Positions 1 through 6,210 of a stretch of 13,105 nt of DNA are shown here, in pieces. Each line of letters opens with the position of its first letter. Within the stretch, counting starts at the first letter, position 1. Below the pieces are notes generated by a model. The model made no database searches and was not told the origin of the DNA. It was given only the letters and a program-made list of their open reading frames with translations. The translations under genes and the position numbers were made by a program. This stretch comes from Scatosoma sp045537295 (lineage in GTDB: Bacteria; Bacillota; Clostridia; Christensenellales; Borkfalkiaceae): positions 1 to 13,105 of the forward strand of contig JAZSPG010000031.1 of the NCBI GenBank assembly GCA_045537295.1, given 5' to 3'.

Positions 1-82
1 ACCTAAGATAGTTATCTATCGATATTTTTTCCATATGTATGCGCATGATATGATTATAGATTGATTTTTGGCGGATTTTGAT

Positions 83-111
83 TTGCTTTTTGGGATTTGC
101 TATGTTATACT
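83..111 (+). promoter_or_regulatory. Promoter of the left (replication/packaging) unit
   Basis: An extended -10 element, TGT followed by TATACT, lies at 103-111. A weak -35 (TTGCTT, 83-88) sits 17 bp upstream. It is the best sigma-A-like promoter ahead of the first left-unit gene and points into the window. The region upstream (1-80) is AT-rich and carries only minor inverted repeats, for example GATAG/CTATC at 7-20. The leader that follows contains two copies of the genome-wide palindrome. Called by eye; the start site is not known. Confidence 0.6.
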
Positions 112-145
112 ATTAGTAGAATCCAGCAAGACACAGAAACCAAAA

Positions 146-160
146 CCTTAGTAACTAAGG
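146..160. repeat. Palindrome CCTTAGTNACTAAGG, N=A (intergenic)
   Basis: Exact copy in the leader of the left unit, beginning 34 nt after the -10 element. This spacing nearly equals that of the matching copy behind the right promoter (31 nt). Confidence 0.97.
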
Positions 161-198
161 ATAGAGGACACGTGAAGGAAAAAATAAAAAAGAAAAAT

Positions 199-213
199 CC
201 TTAGTGACTAAGG
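199..213. repeat. Palindrome CCTTAGTNACTAAGG, N=G (intergenic)
   Basis: Exact second copy in the left leader, 10 nt upstream of the AGGAGG ribosome binding site (224-229) of the first gene. Confidence 0.97.
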
Positions 214-235
214 TACAAACAACAGGAGGTAAGTT

Positions 236-877
236 ATGGAAGCGGCAAGATGCGATTTGTGCGGGAAACCGGTTAGTAGCTGGTTGGAAGTGTGCGGCAA
301 GCTCAATGCTTGCCTTGATTGCGCGGCAAGTGTTACGCTTGCGGGGTTGACTGGTGCTGGATATGCGCGTATCCAGCCGGATACCTTCCAGATGGACGGC
401 GAAACCTTAGTGACTAAGGATACGCCGGATGTGATTCTGGACTACCAGGAGGCGAAACAGCGGTTGAGCGCTCCTTATGGAATGCGCGTGGACGCGAAAC
501 ATCAGTTGAGTGGGGCGATGTCTGATATTCTACACGGTTCCTATGATTGGACGATTGAGGACATCGTTCAGCGTATCAAGGCTTTGGGCTTTGCCACGGA
601 AGCGGCATTTTCCGCCCATATCGACGCTCTCATTGAAGGCGGGTATACGGAAGAAACGTCCTATGCGATAATTCTGTGGGCGCGTTATAACGAACAGACT
701 GTCTGCGATGAAATCGGGACGCATTACAACGCGCTGGAAGAGCAGACTTCGGAAGAGGCTATCAAGCTTTTTATCGAAAGTGAGAGAGAGTTTGAGAAGG
801 AACATTCGGAATATGCTTTCGGTACGCCGGAGCAGAAGGAATCCTTAGTCACTAAGGAATCCGAATCTATCGCATGA
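236..877 (+). CDS. Zinc-ribbon early protein of unknown function
   Basis: 213-residue protein, first gene of the left unit. ATG at 236 is 6 nt after AGGAGG, so the start is secure. The N-terminus has two CxxC knuckles (C6/C9 and C26/C29, with an extra C20), which suggests a small zinc ribbon. Residues 85-200 look mostly helical and end in an acidic, glutamate-rich stretch (about 157-209). No enzyme motif was recognised. Two copies of the genome-wide palindrome lie in the gene, read as LVTK at 58-61 and at 204-207. Being first in the early unit, it could be a regulator or a host-takeover factor, but that is only position-based. The codons are richer in G and C than in the polymerase gene. Confidence 0.85.
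   Translation: MEAARCDLCGKPVSSWLEVCGKLNACLDCAASVTLAGLTGAGYARIQPDTFQMDGETLVTKDTPDVILDYQEAKQRLSAPYGMRVDAKHQLSGAMSDILHGSYDWTIEDIVQRIKALGFATEAAFSAHIDALIEGGYTEETSYAIILWARYNEQTVCDEIGTHYNALEEQTSEEAIKLFIESEREFEKEHSEYAFGTPEQKESLVTKESESIA
405..419. repeat. Palindrome copy inside zinc-ribbon gene, N=G
   Basis: Exact copy read in frame as ETLVTKD within the first gene, between the zinc ribbon and the helical part. Confidence 0.97.
843..857. repeat. Palindrome copy near 3' end of zinc-ribbon gene, N=C
   Basis: Exact copy read as ESLVTKES, with 17 nt between it and the stop codon. The symmetry extends one base on each side (17 bp). Confidence 0.97.
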
Positions 878-889
878 TAGAATCAAATC

Positions 890-904
890 CCTTAGTCACT
901 AAGG
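890..904. repeat. Palindrome between genes 1 and 2, N=C
   Basis: Exact copy 12 nt after the first stop codon. It extends to CCC...GGG (889-905), and the arms continue with one bulged T as TCAAA/TTTGA. This could form a longer RNA hairpin, but no U-tract follows. Confidence 0.97.
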
Positions 905-935
905 GTTTGATATAAATTCAAAGGAGGACAAAACC

Positions 936-1505
936 ATGTCTACCAACGAAAACCTGTCCGTCGTGAACGAATCCCCCGTCATTCTCTCCGCGCTCCCCAC
1001 GATGTCCCTTGCCGAGTTTCAGGCGACTTCCTTCATGGAACCCGTCAATCGGTTGGCTTCCCGTATCCAGCGGGACAGCAAGACGGATACTGTCCTGCAC
1101 ATTGGCAAGCAGATTTCCAGTGAGGACGTGGCGGGGAAAATCCTGACGATTATTCGTGTCGGCTATGGAACCGCTCCGGCCACGGATATGCAGGGAAATC
1201 CCGTGTGGGAGACGAACGAGGACGGAAGTGTCCGTATGGACGAGAACGGCAATACCGTTCAGGCTATGGCAAAGTTTGCCGTGTGTCACTTCAAGGAGGC
1301 GCCGGGGTACTGGTACAACGGAGGAAAGATGTTGCAGGGCATTCTGGAATCCCTTGTGGACGAATGCGGCGACAACCCCGACGATTTGATGCTGCCTAAT
1401 GTGAACGCGGCGCTGGAAGAAGTAGGAGGATTGCGCGCCTTTTTTGACTGGAAGGAATCCAGCAAGAACCGTGGACAGCGCTACATGAATATCATTGTCG
1501 CTTAA
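936..1505 (+). CDS. Putative single-stranded DNA-binding protein (phi29 gp5 position)
   Basis: 189-residue protein. ATG at 936 follows AAGGAGG (921-927) with 8 nt spacing. The C-terminal half, with an aromatic stretch (PGYWYNGG near 126-133) and a final segment EVGGLRAFFDWKESSKN, looks like the beta-rich core of small DNA-binding proteins of phi29-like gut phages. This resemblance is from memory and not conclusive. The place between an early gene and the terminal-protein/polymerase pair fits an ssDNA-binding protein needed for strand-displacement replication. It has no internal palindrome, though one follows its stop codon by 1 nt. If the function is wrong, it is still a real conserved-looking early gene. 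Confidence 0.8.
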   Translation: MSTNENLSVVNESPVILSALPTMSLAEFQATSFMEPVNRLASRIQRDSKTDTVLHIGKQISSEDVAGKILTIIRVGYGTAPATDMQGNPVWETNEDGSVRMDENGNTVQAMAKFAVCHFKEAPGYWYNGGKMLQGILESLVDECGDNPDDLMLPNVNAALEEVGGLRAFFDWKESSKNRGQRYMNIIVA

Positions 1506-1506
1506 C

Positions 1507-1521
1507 CCTTAGTTACTAAGG
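1507..1521. repeat. Palindrome between genes 2 and 3, N=T
   Basis: Exact copy, the only one with T in the centre. It starts 1 nt after the gene 2 stop. Its right arm, AAGGA at 1518-1522, is the only plausible Shine-Dalgarno of the next gene. Confidence 0.97.
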
Positions 1522-1531
1522 ATTTGCGGCC

Positions 1532-2365
1532 ATGGATATTTCATGGAAGGGTCAGGGCCGTAAATGGACGCTCAAAGCCGCGCAAAATGTGGGGCTGTTA
1601 GAGCTTATGAAGATGAACACGCAACAGCGGGCAGAATTGGCACAGTTCTATCGTAATCAGTTTATACTTAGAACTGAACAATTCGCCCGCGCCGGGCGTG
1701 TCGGTTACGCTCTCTCCAAAGTCTTTAAGGATATGGAGGACGTAAACAAGAAACTCAATTTTCATATGGACCCGTTCGACCCTATTATTGAAACGCATAG
1801 GCGTGTCCATTATTTATCCCCTGAATGGGCAGAACGTAAGAATCCACAAAATGCTCTTGCGTCCTATATTAACATTATGCAAGATTTCTTCAAGGCAAAA
1901 TCTTCTACTGTTAAGGGATGGGACGCAATCGGATTGGCACAGGATAAAAGACTGTTTGGTTCCTTAGTCACTAATGTTTCCCGCTATCATTGGAAACGTA
2001 ATCCCGATGGGAGTTATGCTCTTGATGAAAAGGGACATAGAATTAAGGAATGGTATATAACAACAGTAGAGCGCCCCGAATATCGTATGACAGATGCCGA
2101 ACGCATTGTATTTTGGCGTGTCTATGAAGAAGTACGGAAAACCGGATGGAATGGGATTAACGATTATAGCTCCGATTCTCAACGGCTTTTTGCTACTAAA
2201 TGGCAGACAGGCGATTTTAACCATTTGGATTTTGAATCAGCATATAAGGTATTATCTGATATGCTGGACGAACGTCCAAAGGGTTATGAAGAACATGTAC
2301 CCGGCATTAAAGGGGATTTTTTTCAGCAGGACGGAGGAGACGATAATGGAGGATACGTCTTCTAA
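1532..2365 (+). CDS. Candidate terminal protein for protein-primed replication
   Basis: 277 residues, directly upstream of and overlapping the DNA polymerase gene. This matches the place and size of the phi29 terminal protein (gene 3, about 266 residues), which supplies the priming hydroxyl covalently joined to the 5' DNA end. No diagnostic motif is visible. The chain is basic and aromatic, with predicted helices and a segment TDAERIVFWRVYEEVRK (187-203) of the kind seen in terminal-protein candidates of related phages. A priming Ser, Thr or Tyr cannot be chosen by eye. ATG at 1532 has no separate ribosome site: AAGGA from the palindrome lies 9 nt upstream. A near-copy of the palindrome encodes LVTN at 145-148. 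Function is inferred mainly from context. Confidence 0.8.
   Translation: MDISWKGQGRKWTLKAAQNVGLLELMKMNTQQRAELAQFYRNQFILRTEQFARAGRVGYALSKVFKDMEDVNKKLNFHMDPFDPIIETHRRVHYLSPEWAERKNPQNALASYINIMQDFFKAKSSTVKGWDAIGLAQDKRLFGSLVTNVSRYHWKRNPDGSYALDEKGHRIKEWYITTVERPEYRMTDAERIVFWRVYEEVRKTGWNGINDYSSDSQRLFATKWQTGDFNHLDFESAYKVLSDMLDERPKGYEEHVPGIKGDFFQQDGGDDNGGYVF
1962..1976 (+). repeat. Palindrome near-copy CCTTAGTCACTAATG inside gene 3
   Basis: The core TTAGTCACTAA is intact but the right flank is TG instead of GG. Read in frame as GSLVTNVS. The same half-altered form recurs at 5401 and, on the other strand, at 6752 and 7160. Confidence 0.9.
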
Positions 2366-4472
2366 ATCCTTAGTGACTAAGGATTATCCCGTCAATATGA
2401 TGCCATTCTCCGATGAAGCAGTAGTTGCCCTCTGCTCTGAAATTCTCTTAGCAGAGGGCATCGGCAAGTACAATACCCTTAATATCCCCGCCGCGTTCGA
2501 CACGGAAGCGTCGAGTTTCTATGATGGGGATAATGATTGGGAAGTTGGATTGCTCTATATCTGGATGTTTGGTATCAATAAGACTGTGGTTTATTCCCGT
2601 CGATTGGAGGATTTTGTATCCTTAGTGACTAAGGTTGACAGGTTCCTCAAAGAGTATAACAGTAGGCTGATTGTATACGTGCATTTTCTCAAATACGATT
2701 TCAGCTTTATTAAAAAGCTTTTTGAATGGGACGACGTATTTATCAGAGCTATGAGAGAACCTTTGTACGCAAAATATGGCAATATTGAGTTTCGAGATTC
2801 ACTTTTACTTGCTGGTGGACGCGGACTTGATTATATTGGGAAACATTTGCGCAAAAAGGTTCTCAAGGCAACAGGAGATTTGGATTATAATAAAATTCGT
2901 ACTCCTGAAACTCCTTTGACACAACAGGAACTTCACTATTGTGAAATGGACATTCGCGTCCTCTGTCAATATATCCGTGAGAAGATAGAGGACGATGGAG
3001 ACATCACGAAAATTCCATATACCAATACTGGTTACGTTCGTAACTATTGCCGCAATGCATGTTTTGAGAAACGCGGACAGTATATGGATTTCATCGATGG
3101 ATTAACACTTACTCCTGACGCATATGTACAATGTGAACGCGCATTTGGTGGTGGCGCAGTAGGTCCTAATATTAGGTATGTAGGACAAACAATAGAGAAT
3201 TTGCATAGCTATGATATTAAGAGTAGCTATCCCTATGTTATGTGTACTCAATATTTCCCTATGCAATATCCGCTTCCCGTATCGAACAAAGAGGCTAACA
3301 AGAATTTAGAATCCTTAGTGACTAAGCATTGTTGCCTCTTTACTCTGGAAGTGTTTGACCTAATGCCAACACAAGAATTTTGCTTTCCTATTTCAGAGCA
3401 TAAATGCAATGAAGTAATTGGAGCAAGAACTGCCTCTGGACGTGTTATTACAGCTATGTACGTTTCTATCAATGTTACAGAGCTTGATTATATCACGTAC
3501 AAACGTTTCTATAATATCACTCCTGATAATTCCAGAGTATCCCGTTTCCGTATCTTTACTAAAGGCTATTTACCACGTCCTCTTGTAAAAAGTATTCTTG
3601 AGTTCTTTAATCGTAAAACTACTCTTGATGGTGTAGAAGGTAAAGAACAAGAATACATGATTAGCAAGAATATGTTAAATTCTTGCTATGGTATGATGGT
3701 GGAGAAAATCGCCCGTCATGAGTTTCTTTATCTCAATGATAAAGATTTCTATAAAGGCGGCATTGATTACGTGAAACAGGTTGTAGATTATAACGAAAAG
3801 CGTAATCGATTTCTCTACTATCCGTGGGGAGTATGGGTAACAGCACATGCGCGTTTTCGTCTCTATGATGCTATCTGGAATATTGGGGACGATTATCGAT
3901 ATGTTGATACCGATAGTGTAAAATTTGTAGGCGAACATTCCGCTTATTTTGATAAAGTTAATAAAGAGGCGGAACAAAATATTTATGCTCTTTGTAAGCG
4001 TATGCATTTTTCCTATAACTTTGCTATGCCGTGTTCTCCTGATGGGGATAGAAAAGTATTAGGAGTATGGGAACATGAGTATGACGCCGTAAAATTTAAG
4101 ACTATCGGCGCTAAACGGTATCTTGTAGAGTATCCTAATGGGAAACTTTCTCTTACTGTTGCCGGAACCAACAAACAATCGACACTGGAATACATGGTAA
4201 AGCAATCCTTAGTCACTAAGGAATCTGTCTTTGACATGTTCAATGAGAATCTGGAAATCCCTGCTGAATACGCAAAGCGTACCATTTCCAAATTCATTGA
4301 TGTTTTCAGGGATGGATGGGTAACTGATTATTTAGGTAATCGTTACTGGTATGAATCACCCTCTGGTGTCTACGTTACGCCTACCGGATATAGTTTCAGT
4401 ATTACAGAAGAAATGCTGGATGCTATATTGTACCTTACACACGACGGACATTATAGTGAGGAGGATATATAA
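2346..4472 (+). CDS. Protein-primed family-B DNA polymerase
   Basis: Replicates the linear genome using a terminal protein as primer, with strand displacement. Start chosen at ATG 2346: GGAGG at 2333-2337 gives 8 nt spacing, whereas the frame stays open back to 2094 only across the previous gene. It overlaps that gene by 20 nt. Length is 708 residues (phi29: 575). Motifs: Exo I FDTEAS (D52, E54); Exo II HFLKYD (113-118); Exo III YCEMD (198-202); FGGGAV (267-272), probable YxGG-type motif; motif A DIKSSYP (290-296); motif B KNMLNSCYG (441-449); motif C YVDTDS (519-524); KRY (590-592). Relative to phi29 it has about 40 extra N-terminal residues and a longer C-terminal thumb. The usual Asn of Exo II is Phe114. 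Four palindrome copies encode LVTK at 9-12, 93-96, 324-327 and 622-625. Confidence 0.97.
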   Translation: MEDTSSKSLVTKDYPVNMMPFSDEAVVALCSEILLAEGIGKYNTLNIPAAFDTEASSFYDGDNDWEVGLLYIWMFGINKTVVYSRRLEDFVSLVTKVDRFLKEYNSRLIVYVHFLKYDFSFIKKLFEWDDVFIRAMREPLYAKYGNIEFRDSLLLAGGRGLDYIGKHLRKKVLKATGDLDYNKIRTPETPLTQQELHYCEMDIRVLCQYIREKIEDDGDITKIPYTNTGYVRNYCRNACFEKRGQYMDFIDGLTLTPDAYVQCERAFGGGAVGPNIRYVGQTIENLHSYDIKSSYPYVMCTQYFPMQYPLPVSNKEANKNLESLVTKHCCLFTLEVFDLMPTQEFCFPISEHKCNEVIGARTASGRVITAMYVSINVTELDYITYKRFYNITPDNSRVSRFRIFTKGYLPRPLVKSILEFFNRKTTLDGVEGKEQEYMISKNMLNSCYGMMVEKIARHEFLYLNDKDFYKGGIDYVKQVVDYNEKRNRFLYYPWGVWVTAHARFRLYDAIWNIGDDYRYVDTDSVKFVGEHSAYFDKVNKEAEQNIYALCKRMHFSYNFAMPCSPDGDRKVLGVWEHEYDAVKFKTIGAKRYLVEYPNGKLSLTVAGTNKQSTLEYMVKQSLVTKESVFDMFNENLEIPAEYAKRTISKFIDVFRDGWVTDYLGNRYWYESPSGVYVTPTGYSFSITEEMLDAILYLTHDGHYSEEDI
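2368..2382. repeat. Palindrome at the gene 3/polymerase junction, N=G
   Basis: Exact copy 2 nt after the gene 3 stop and at the same time codons 8-13 of the polymerase (KSLVTKD). Symmetry extends to 21 bp (2365-2385). It does junction and coding duty together. Confidence 0.97.
2620..2634. repeat. Palindrome inside polymerase, N=G
   Basis: Exact copy read as VSLVTKVD, between Exo I and Exo II. By eye it replaces residues of the native helix ahead of Exo II rather than adding length there. Confidence 0.97.
3313..3327 (+). repeat. Palindrome near-copy CCTTAGTGACTAAGC inside polymerase
   Basis: One mismatch, in the last base. Read as ESLVTKHC, between motifs A and B, where protein-primed polymerases carry the TPR2 insertion. 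Confidence 0.92.
4207..4221. repeat. Palindrome inside polymerase 3' part, N=C
   Basis: Exact copy read as QSLVTKES in the C-terminal (thumb) region. Symmetry extends one base per side. Confidence 0.97.
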
Positions 4473-4473
4473 T

Positions 4474-4488
4474 CCTTAGTCACTAAGG
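4474..4488. repeat. Palindrome between polymerase and ATPase, N=C
   Basis: Exact copy 1 nt after the polymerase stop; 19-bp symmetry (4472-4490). Its right arm AAGGA (4485-4489) is 7 nt before the ATPase ATG. Confidence 0.97.
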
Positions 4489-4496
4489 ATAGGAGG

Positions 4497-5642
4497 ATGC
4501 ATAAAGTTTTGGTAAGATACATTGACATTCGCTATGTGTTAAAGGAAGTGCCGGACGCAAACTATTACTTGTTTCATGGAGAGCGGAGCAACGGGAAAAC
4601 TTATTCCGCTCTTTCCTATGCATTAGATAGGTTCGTTGAGAGCGGCGAACAATTTGTATATGTTCGTCGCTACTCCGATTCTATCAGCGCAAGATATATG
4701 CGTTTGCTCTTCAACGGTAATGAGAAAACCGGAGACGTTCGTAATCACCTTAACCAGCTTGGCTATGATGGAATTGATTTCTATTCCAGCATGTTTTGGG
4801 CCACAGTCACTAATGAAAAAAAGAAACCCGAACGTGTCTGCCCTATCGGTTATACCATGAGTATCAACACATGGGAAACCGCAAAAGGTGGAAGTATGCC
4901 TGATGTCACTTCGATAATATTTGATGAATATCTCACGCGCAAATATTATCTTCCTAACGAACCTATTCTGTTTGAGAACCTTGTTAGCTCTATTGTGCGT
5001 GATAGAGATAATGTAAAGGTTATCATGTTGGCAAACACTGTATCATGGACTTGTCCATATTATACGGAATGGGGATTAACACATGTTCGTGACATGAAAC
5101 AGGGAACGTTTGACGTATACAGTACAGGCGACGGCAAGCGCAAAATTGTCGTGTGCTATACGGAGCATGCCGGACCTAAGAAATCAGACGTATATTTCAA
5201 TTACGACAATCCCCGTTCACGTATGATAACGGAGGGCGTATGGGAGACTGCTATGTATCCACGCATTCCAGAAACGCTGGAAGGCTGGACGATGGGAGAA
5301 CCTTCCTATATGCAATCCATTGATGGATGGTGTGTTAAACTTCAACCAGCACAAACACCCGATGGAATGGAAGTTCTTCTCATATGGGACAATGGAAAAA
5401 CCTTAGTCACTAATGTTCCTCCCTATATCGATAAGAGATACAAAGACAGAATAATCTATACGGATACTTTCTATCCATGCGCCAACGTGCGGATGGCCAT
5501 CACAAAGCACAATGACCCGTATAGTCTATTCGTCTTGAATGCTCTTAAACAGGGAAGAGTATTCTATGAAAACAACACTGTGGGAGAGAACGTAAGAAAC
5601 TATCTGAAATTCTCTACAAGCTATTCACCTATTCCGGCATAA
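4497..5642 (+). CDS. DNA packaging ATPase (phi29 gp16-like encapsidation protein)
   Basis: 381-residue motor protein that drives genome packaging through the portal. Walker A is GERSNGKT (28-35), preceded by a beta strand (YYLF). The Walker B strand ends SIIFDEY (139-145) with catalytic E144. The C-terminal part would be the nuclease-like/regulatory region of phi29-type ATPases. The family is usually somewhat shorter (phi29: 332). Start: ATG 4497 lies directly after AGGAGG (4491-4496), with no usable spacing. AAGGA from the palindrome gives 7 nt spacing and supports this ATG; TTG 4509 (12 nt after AGGAGG) is the alternative. A near-palindrome encodes LVTN at 303-306. It is last in the left unit and ends exactly at a palindrome. 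Confidence 0.92.
   Translation: MHKVLVRYIDIRYVLKEVPDANYYLFHGERSNGKTYSALSYALDRFVESGEQFVYVRRYSDSISARYMRLLFNGNEKTGDVRNHLNQLGYDGIDFYSSMFWATVTNEKKKPERVCPIGYTMSINTWETAKGGSMPDVTSIIFDEYLTRKYYLPNEPILFENLVSSIVRDRDNVKVIMLANTVSWTCPYYTEWGLTHVRDMKQGTFDVYSTGDGKRKIVVCYTEHAGPKKSDVYFNYDNPRSRMITEGVWETAMYPRIPETLEGWTMGEPSYMQSIDGWCVKLQPAQTPDGMEVLLIWDNGKTLVTNVPPYIDKRYKDRIIYTDTFYPCANVRMAITKHNDPYSLFVLNALKQGRVFYENNTVGENVRNYLKFSTSYSPIPA
5401..5415 (+). repeat. Palindrome near-copy CCTTAGTCACTAATG inside ATPase
   Basis: Same half-altered form as at 1962, read as KTLVTNVP in the C-terminal domain. Confidence 0.9.
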
Positions 5643-5657
5643 CCTTAGTCACTAAGG
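5643..5657. repeat. Palindrome after ATPase stop, N=C
   Basis: Exact copy that begins at the base after the ATPase stop codon, just before the terminator hairpins. Confidence 0.97.
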
Positions 5658-5663
5658 ATAAAG

Positions 5664-5699
5664 CAATACCCCGTGGGGAAATCTCCCGACGGGGTATTG
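5664..5699. terminator. Hairpin terminator between convergent units
   Basis: An 11-bp GC-rich stem, CAATACCCCGT (5664-5674) with ACGGGGTATTG (5689-5699), encloses a 14-nt loop that can pair further (GGG/CCC). It lies exactly where the two units converge, so it probably ends transcripts from one or both sides. The T-tract is poor on the + strand and slightly better on the - strand. Confidence 0.7.
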
Positions 5700-5702
5700 T
5701 TA

Positions 5703-5742
5703 TCTCAAAAAAGGGAAGAGGGTTAGAAATCCCCTTTTGAGA
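5703..5742. terminator. Second convergence-zone hairpin
   Basis: TCTCAAAA (5703-5710) pairs with TTTTGAGA (5735-5742). After a two-base bulge, GGG pairs with CCC. With the preceding hairpin it fills the 118-nt gap between the converging genes, which otherwise holds only the two palindromes. Confidence 0.5.
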
Positions 5743-5744
5743 AA

Positions 5745-5759
5745 CCTTAGTAACTAAGG
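5745..5759. repeat. Palindrome after the 149-residue gene, N=A
   Basis: Exact copy 1 nt past the stop codon of the - strand gene. With the copy at 5643 it brackets the terminator zone symmetrically. Confidence 0.97.
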
Positions 5760-5760
5760 A

Positions 5761-6210
5761 TTAGGTTGCAAGCCCACCTGCTACTACCAGTATAAATTCA
5801 CTGGTAGTGAATCCACCTGAAAAGTTAAGACGCTGAATGATAGGATTGCTATACGCCTTAAACACTCCATCGTCCAAATACAAGTTATAGAGATTTTCCT
5901 GACGTGAGATAATGGCATCATTATCAAGCGCGGAATCTTTCCAACTCATAAGTGCGTCTACTGTTCCAGCGATACTATAGAGATTATGATTACCAACGAC
6001 AATTCCTGTAACATAATAATATCTTGAAAAGTCGTCAATAAACATATAGTTACAACGATTCAAAATCCCCGCTAAATCACCCTCAATAAGGATAGCTGGA
6101 TTAAGAATATCGCAAGATTCACGTAACGTTCCCTCTCCGCTCCACAACTGAATAATATCTTTAGTCCAATAGTTAGGAGGAGAATTATTACGATAGAGAG
6201 TAACAGTCAT
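5761..6210 (-). CDS. Tail-knob N-terminal-domain-like protein
   Basis: 149 residues, last gene of the right unit. Its start overlaps the previous stop as ATGA (6207-6210), so translation is probably coupled; only a weak GAGGG lies upstream. The stretch from about residue 53 (RCNYMFIDDF...YYYVTGI) through VDALMSWKD and SRQENLYNLYLDDG resembles the N-terminal region of phi29 tail-knob gp9. There a similar series (tyrosine/phenylalanine-rich strand, IDVLQTW, then VRE and a DDG turn) occurs within residues of about 70-150. That comparison is from memory and not an alignment. It would therefore be a tail-knob subunit or adaptor encoded apart from the main knob gene. No internal palindrome. Confidence 0.8.
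   Translation of the reverse strand: MTVTLYRNNSPPNYWTKDIIQLWSGEGTLRESCDILNPAILIEGDLAGILNRCNYMFIDDFSRYYYVTGIVVGNHNLYSIAGTVDALMSWKDSALDNDAIISRQENLYNLYLDDGVFKAYSNPIIQRLNFSGGFTTSEFILVVAGGLAT

Noticed and set aside
32..52. Imperfect palindrome around ATGCGCAT near the left edge as an origin or operator
   Set aside because: The symmetry is interrupted and there is no second copy. Noted only as AT-rich sequence near a genome end.
2094..2345. Longer N-terminal reading of the polymerase
   Set aside because: This stretch lies in the body of gene 3 in another frame and lacks a ribosome site, while ATG 2346 has GGAGG with 8 nt spacing.
4801..4815. Possible further degenerate palindrome, CCACAGTCACTAATG, in the ATPase gene (ATVTNE)
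   Set aside because: It matches 13 of 15 bases of the CCTTAGTCACTAATG form but the invariant core TTAGTNACTAA is broken. It could be a decayed copy or chance, so it is not counted.
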